9,215 bases of DNA from Candidatus Gastranaerophilales bacterium (GTDB lineage: Bacteria; Cyanobacteriota; Vampirovibrionia; Gastranaerophilales; CAJFVJ01), in NCBI GenBank assembly GCA_028694275.1, contig JAQUTS010000063.1:1-9215 (forward strand), written 5' to 3'. This document shows, in pieces, positions 6,109 through 9,215 of the stretch. A program made the translations under genes and the position numbers. A model generated the notes under the pieces. That model did not search any database and had not been told where the DNA came from. It saw only the letters and a list, made by a program, of their open reading frames with translations. How positions within the stretch are numbered: the stretch's first letter is position 1; every line of letters begins with the position of its first letter.

Positions 6109-6466
6109 TTGAGAGTTTTTTCTCCATTTTTTGGATAAGTTTTATGACACTATTATAAACCTGTTTGAAATCAGCATTCAAGGAGGCTTCTCTTGCCGTA
6201 AAAATCAATGACATCCATTTAGGATTTATATCACCGTTTTTGATTGCCAAACGGTATGCTTCTCTTGTGAGTCTTTTTATTCGGTTTCTTTTTACTGCGC
6301 GTTTGTGGATTTTTTTACTGACCACAAAGCCCACTTTTGTTGGGGCTTGGGCTGTTTTTATTTTTCCTGCACATAAAACAAGCAGTGCATCGGCGGTTGA
6401 TTGTTTCAATCTGTATGTTGCCTTAAATGCACTGCTTTTTATTAATCTTTGTTGTTTTGGTAACAA
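6080..6466 (-). CDS. rnpA: Ribonuclease P protein component
   Basis: RnpA binds the catalytic RNase P RNA and helps it cleave the 5' leader from pre-tRNAs. The 128-residue protein shows LPKQQRLIKSSAFKATYR near the start, VGFVVSKKIHKRAVKRNRIKRL at 45-66 with the RNR signature at 60-62, and a basic, strongly helical core. The start is TTG 6466, with AGGA 8 bases upstream; the family typically begins close to the motif equivalent to residues 3-7 here, so this start fits. It follows rpmH by 27 bases and overlaps yidD. The C-terminal extension after about residue 110 is polar and variable, as is common. Confidence 0.96.
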   Translation of the reverse strand: MLPKQQRLIKSSAFKATYRLKQSTADALLVLCAGKIKTAQAPTKVGFVVSKKIHKRAVKRNRIKRLTREAYRLAIKNGDINPKWMSLIFTAREASLNADFKQVYNSVIKLIQKMEKKLSNETNSNLAH

Positions 6467-6493
6467 AACTAAAGTCCTAATTTTGCGTAAAAA

Positions 6494-6646
6494 TTATGCT
6501 CTTTTTTTAGCTTGAATAGCGATAACGTGACGACCTCTTGCACGTCTTCTGTTAAGAGTGCGTCTTCCGCCCGGAGTTGACATTCTTGCCATAAATCCGC
6601 TTACGTTTTGTCTTTTGCGTTTTGTACCTTCTAGTGTACGTTTCAT
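6494..6646 (-). CDS. rpmH: 50S ribosomal protein L34
   Basis: L34 is a very basic protein of the large ribosomal subunit. Translation from ATG 6646 gives 50 residues: it begins MKRTLEGTKRKR, continues GFMARMSTPGGRRTLNRRRARGRH and ends KKRA. These are the family landmarks (GT-RKR, SGF-ARM, GR--L--RR-RGR). The ribosome site AAAGGAG is near perfect, about 7 bases before the ATG. It is the first gene of the rpmH-rnpA-yidD operon. dnaA, which often lies upstream of rpmH, is absent; an exported Cys-rich protein gene takes that place. Confidence 0.97.
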   Translation of the reverse strand: MKRTLEGTKRKRQNVSGFMARMSTPGGRRTLNRRRARGRHVIAIQAKKRA

Positions 6647-6706
6647 TATATTTCTCCTTTGAAATTATTTTATTTTTATAGGGGCGAAATCTCTCGCGTA
6701 AACTCT

Positions 6707-6735
6707 ATGTTAAAAAAGACATGCAATCTAGTCAA
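6707..6735 (-). promoter_or_regulatory. Sigma-70-type promoter for rpmH-rnpA-yidD
   Basis: On the minus strand TTGACT (6735-6730, 5 of 6) and TAACAT (6712-6707, 4 of 6) are separated by 17 bases. Transcription would begin near 6700, giving a leader of about 55 bases before the L34 start. This fits a highly expressed ribosomal protein gene. Confidence 0.6.
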
Positions 6736-6780
6736 GAGAAATATGTCAGGCGGCTTTATAATTAGACAAATTTATTCTTG

Positions 6781-7719
6781 TTAATTTGTGCAAACTTGCA
6801 AATTGTCTGTAAGTTGAATGAGGACTTTTTCTCCGCATTTACCTTTATAATGAAGCCCGGGTCCCAAAAGCCCTATCAAAAGACCGACACCAAAACCGAC
6901 AGGCATACCTATTGAGAAGATTCCTCGGCTCAAATCAGGTGAACCGGCTCCGCAAGCTGCAGCAAGACCCGCACCTACACCGAACATGCCGATAGTCCAA
7001 GCAGTAACTTTGCCTGCTGACATCCATTTTGTTTCTTTGAGCATGCCCTCTGCGTTGAATACTCTTGCGCAGATAGGATAAGTTGTTCCGTTTGGCAGCA
7101 TTACGCATTGAAATTTCAAGCTTACTTTTGCATTTTTATTGAGTTTCTTGGGCGGGACTATGCAATCCACACAGGCAATAATTTGTGTTCCTCTTGGCAG
7201 AAGGCATCTGCCTTCTTTTGTGCGAAGCCCGTTGCAAAGTACAAAAGCTATGTTATCTCCGCAGTGGAGTTTTTTTGAGAAGACTTTTTGAGCAAGAACA
7301 GTTTCCAAAACGGCATGCTGAGCTATAGTTGCTTCGCATCCGCATATTTTTACTAAATCCACAGGAGTGTCTTTGTATGTGCAAAGATGTTCAACTTTTG
7401 GGCAATCACCGCATGGGCATTGGCATGTGCTGCAACTTTCACAAGGAGCGCAGCTTGGCTGGCATGTATTGCAAGTATCACAGCACGGGCTCTGTTGGCA
7501 TGGGTTGTAAGGGCAATATTGATTTTGGGGCGCACAAGGCGTTTGGCAGCAAGGCTGTTGACAACAAGGTTGCTGAGGTCCCGGTATGATATAAGCCGGC
7601 TGTTCATGCCCGGGTGGGGGGCAACAATTTGTATTTGCAGAGGCTGCAAAAGTTGTTTGGGTGATTACAAAAACTGATATTAAACAAATTGAAAGAAGTT
7701 TTTTGAATATAACTTTCAT
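6781..7719 (-). CDS. Exported Cys-rich protein with VirB10/TrbI-like C-terminal region
   Basis: A 312-residue protein with a clear Sec signal peptide (MKVIFKKLL, hydrophobic 8-22, cut likely after TFA-A near 24-26). Residues 32-106 form a Pro/Gln/Cys-rich segment with 20 cysteines, mostly as PCC, CxxC and CxC; 33 cysteines remain in the mature protein. The second half includes GDNIAFVL (154-161), LPRGTQIIA (174-182), KVSLKFQCVMLPNGTTYPI (198-216), a glycine-rich hydrophobic stretch (236-290) and GEKVLIQLTDNLQV near the end. The order 'stable-conduit glycine, P-x-GT, LPDGT-like turn, hydrophobic hairpin, closing beta-strand' resembles the C-terminal domain of VirB10/TrbI; this is my reading and not a confirmed match. 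Start ATG 7719 has AAAGGA 7 bases upstream. It is a single gene, divergent from flhB. It probably sits in the periplasm or outer membrane as a disulfide-rich or metal-binding envelope protein. Confidence 0.85.
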   Translation of the reverse strand: MKVIFKKLLSICLISVFVITQTTFAASANTNCCPPPGHEQPAYIIPGPQQPCCQQPCCQTPCAPQNQYCPYNPCQQSPCCDTCNTCQPSCAPCESCSTCQCPCGDCPKVEHLCTYKDTPVDLVKICGCEATIAQHAVLETVLAQKVFSKKLHCGDNIAFVLCNGLRTKEGRCLLPRGTQIIACVDCIVPPKKLNKNAKVSLKFQCVMLPNGTTYPICARVFNAEGMLKETKWMSAGKVTAWTIGMFGVGAGLAAACGAGSPDLSRGIFSIGMPVGFGVGLLIGLLGPGLHYKGKCGEKVLIQLTDNLQVCTN

Positions 7720-7785
7720 TTTTTAATCCTTTCGCGTATCTAAAACTTTTTAAGGTTCTAAATGGAGTGTTTTTATAGGTTTTCC

Positions 7786-7791
7786 ATTATA
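7786..7791 (-). promoter_or_regulatory. Probable -10 element for the Cys-rich protein gene
   Basis: A perfect TATAAT on the minus strand lies about 65 bases before the start codon at 7719. No good -35 is seen 16-18 bases upstream (best TTATAG), so the promoter would depend on an activator or another sigma factor, or the hexamer is chance in AT-rich DNA. Confidence 0.35.
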
Positions 7792-7813
7792 AGAAACTCT
7801 ATTTTTATCTATA

Positions 7814-7831
7814 AAGTTTAACAGTAAACTT
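7814..7831. repeat. Inverted repeat in Cys-rich gene / flhB intergenic region
   Basis: AAGTTTA (7814-7820) and TAAACTT (7825-7831) form a perfect 7-bp inverted repeat around ACAG. It lies between the divergent promoter elements, just upstream of the -35 proposed for flhB. It may be a regulator site; no T-tract suggests a terminator. Confidence 0.35.
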
Positions 7832-7843
7832 GAAAATTATAAT

Positions 7844-7873
7844 TAGACAGGCGTATATTACGCAAGGTATAAT
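7844..7873 (+). promoter_or_regulatory. Strong candidate promoter for flhB with palindromic spacer
   Basis: TAGACA (7844-7849, 5 of 6) and a perfect TATAAT (7868-7873) are 18 bases apart. The spacer holds GCGTA-TAT-TACGC (7851-7863), a perfect 5-bp inverted repeat. Transcription would start near 7880, with a leader of about 110 bases to the ATG at 7989. The form is that of the housekeeping sigma factor, as expected for an operon encoding early flagellar export genes and the flagellar sigma factor. A palindrome between -35 and -10 is a typical operator position. Confidence 0.6.
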
Positions 7874-7988
7874 CTATCGTTGCTTTGTTGGTAGGTCTTT
7901 GAGCCTTGTAAACGTTATCGGGCGGGAATTGTACGATTGTTGGGTATTTTGTTGTATTATGATAATAATAGTATCGAAGGTTTAAATT

Positions 7989-9062
7989 ATGGGTGATGAA
8001 GATAAGCAGTTTGAAGCAACCCCTCAGAAGCTTCAAAGGGCAAGAAAAGAAGGACAGGTCGTCAAAAGCAAAGACTTTTCCATGGCAATTTCTTTGATTG
8101 TCATGTTCCTTGCTATAAATGCTCTTTCTCCTTTTATTTGGCATCAGATTACCCAACTTTTTGTTTTGATGTATGAGCAAATTCCAAACAGAAGCATTGA
8201 AGAAATAGGCGGCTCTTATCTTACTTTTATAACTCTTAAGCCCACTCTTTTAATAATCGGGCCTATTTTGTTTTTGGCTGCTTTTGTTGCGATTATTGCT
8301 GATTTGATTCAGATAGGGCCTCTTGTTGCAACAGCAACTTTGGTGCCTAAGCTTGATAAACTTAATCCGACCAAATATTTCAAAAATCTTATTTCTGTCA
8401 AAACTCTTTTTGAATTGCTCAAGAATATTTTTAAAGTTGCGGTCTTGGGTTTTATCGGCTATATGGTGTACAAGGCTCATTTGCCTACCATCTTGACCCT
8501 TGTGGCCGTTGATAATAATTTTGCCATTATGTATGAATTTGGCAAGCTTTTGGGTGATTTTATCACCAAGGCAGGGATAGTTTTTCTTATTATTGCGGGG
8601 GCTGATTATGGGGTCACCAAATGGAAATTCTTAAAAGATCAAAAAATGTCATTCAAAGAGATTAAAGATGAATACAAAAATACGGAAGGTGACCCGCATG
8701 TCAAAGCAGCATTGCGTCAACGTCGTCAGCAAATGCTTTCGCAAGGGGCTGCGGATTTGGTTGTTGAAGCTGATTTTGTTGTCACAAACCCAAGCCACGT
8801 GGCGGTTGCGGTCAAATATGATGAGTCAACTATGGAAGCACCGAGAGTTCTTGCAAAAGGTGAGGATTTGAATGCACAAAAAATAAAAAATATTGCACAG
8901 GAAAACAACATCCCAATCATCGAAAACCCGCCTGTAGCAAGGGCTTTGTTCAAGGTCGTAAAGGCCGGTGGAGAAGTTCCGGCAGAACTTTATCAGGCAG
9001 TTGCCGAAATTCTCCTCTTTGTGTACGATTTGCGAAAACAGCAAAATGCGTCTAAAATATAA
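7989..9062 (+). CDS. flhB: Flagellar type III export switch protein FlhB
   Basis: FlhB is an inner-membrane part of the flagellar type III export gate and switches substrate specificity from rod/hook to filament proteins after self-cleavage. The 357-residue protein has the N-terminal signature TPQKLQRARKEGQVVKSKD (11-29), four membrane segments at about 33-52, 85-108, 146-165 and 190-208, the linker KDEYKNTEGDPHVKA (226-240) and a cytoplasmic domain with the cleavage motif NPSH (267-270; usual NPTH, cut between Asn and Pro), then VAVAVKYD and IPIIENPPVARAL. The ribosome site GAAGG is 8 bases before ATG 7989. Injectisome SctU proteins share this architecture; the FliA-like sigma gene 10 bases downstream favours the flagellar assignment. 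Confidence 0.93.
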   Translation: MGDEDKQFEATPQKLQRARKEGQVVKSKDFSMAISLIVMFLAINALSPFIWHQITQLFVLMYEQIPNRSIEEIGGSYLTFITLKPTLLIIGPILFLAAFVAIIADLIQIGPLVATATLVPKLDKLNPTKYFKNLISVKTLFELLKNIFKVAVLGFIGYMVYKAHLPTILTLVAVDNNFAIMYEFGKLLGDFITKAGIVFLIIAGADYGVTKWKFLKDQKMSFKEIKDEYKNTEGDPHVKAALRQRRQQMLSQGAADLVVEADFVVTNPSHVAVAVKYDESTMEAPRVLAKGEDLNAQKIKNIAQENNIPIIENPPVARALFKVVKAGGEVPAELYQAVAEILLFVYDLRKQQNASKI

Positions 9063-9072
9063 TAGGTAGTTA

Positions 9073-9215
9073 TTGAAATTTTTATTAATGTCAAACGTAA
9101 ATGAAGTAAGAAATAACCAAAAGATTCGCGAATATATGGAAATCATTGAAAAGGTTTCCAAAGTTGAACAGCGAAGAATACCGTCTCATATGATTGAATA
9201 TGAGGAATTAGTATC
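9073..9215 (+). CDS. fliA: FliA/WhiG-like sigma factor, partial (5' end only)
   Basis: Only the first 43-48 residues are in the window. Read from ATG 9088 it gives MSNVNEVRNNQKIREYMEI..., with RRIPSHMIEYEELVS near the edge. This pattern (a helix leading to (L/I)PSH...(D/E)(D/E)LVS) matches conserved region 2.1-2.2 of the FliA/sigma-28 branch, where LPSHV-DDL-Q-G is typical. ATG 9088 has no ribosome site. An in-frame TTG at 9073 has TAGGT 6 bases upstream and would follow the flhB stop by 10 bases, so I prefer it; TTG starts with good ribosome sites occur twice elsewhere in this window. FliA directs late flagellar genes and, in non-motile lineages, related sigmas control development. The assignment rests on a short stretch. 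Confidence 0.65.
   Translation, partial: MKFLLMSNVNEVRNNQKIREYMEIIEKVSKVEQRRIPSHMIEYEELV

Noticed and set aside
7353..7677. Plus- and minus-strand open frames inside the Cys-rich gene
   Set aside because: They are shadows of the low-complexity Pro/Gln/Cys segment, with no ribosome sites.
6756..7849. 13-base direct repeat TTATAATTAGACA at 6756-6768 and 7837-7849, flanking the Cys-rich gene as a possible insertion scar
   Set aside because: A 13-base match is expected about once by chance in AT-rich sequence of this size, it does not sit at gene ends symmetrically, and one copy is explained by the flhB promoter.
7989..9062. Injectisome protein SctU instead of FlhB
   Set aside because: Both share this architecture, but the adjacent FliA-like sigma gene and absence of other injectisome genes favour the flagellar protein. 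Not fully excluded.

Overview
The window is AT-rich bacterial DNA with mostly strong Shine-Dalgarno sites and several TTG starts. The gene set points to a Gram-negative-type, flagellated bacterium related to Cyanobacteria, most likely the non-photosynthetic Vampirovibrionia/Melainabacteria (for example Gastranaerophilales). The best single clue is YidC: it lacks the proteobacterial N-terminal periplasmic domain and instead carries a beta-rich insert of about 125 residues between its second and third membrane segments, the position where cyanobacterial YidC proteins carry an insert. The taxonomic call is inference from reading, not from a search.

Layout. Bases 1-691 (minus) hold most of rnhC (RNase HIII), cut by the window edge. 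A short gene for an unrecognised 66-residue lysine-rich protein follows on the plus strand (821-1021), with a Rho-independent terminator at 1090-1123. Bases 1126-1518 have no credible gene. They hold an array of palindromic repeats that runs into the stop codon of mnmE. Then come mnmE (1510-2874) and yidC (2874-3944), both on the minus strand, overlapping as TAATG, with a good promoter upstream of yidC.

Two unrecognised plus-strand genes (4206-4589 and 4664-5920) sit between yidC and yidD. On the other side the minus-strand run continues with yidD, rnpA and rpmH (5902-6646) behind a sigma-70-type promoter. The ancient cluster rpmH-rnpA-yidD-yidC-mnmE is therefore present in order, but split by an oppositely oriented two-gene block. 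The larger gene in this block has an HNH-nuclease-like pattern of Cys, His and Asn residues, and its end overlaps the end of yidD.

Beyond rpmH lies a minus-strand gene for an exported, extremely Cys-rich protein (6781-7719) whose C-terminal half resembles the VirB10/TrbI type of outer-membrane-associated domain. It is divergent from a plus-strand motility operon: flhB (7989-9062), the flagellar export switch protein, followed 10 bases later by the start of a FliA-like sigma factor that runs off the window. A near-consensus promoter with a palindrome in its spacer precedes flhB.

Functionally the core block covers translation and RNA processing (L34, RNase P protein), membrane protein insertion (YidC, YidD) and tRNA wobble modification (MnmE). 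The right end covers flagellar export and flagellar gene transcription. The two inserted genes, the Cys-rich protein and the repeat array are the least explained parts.
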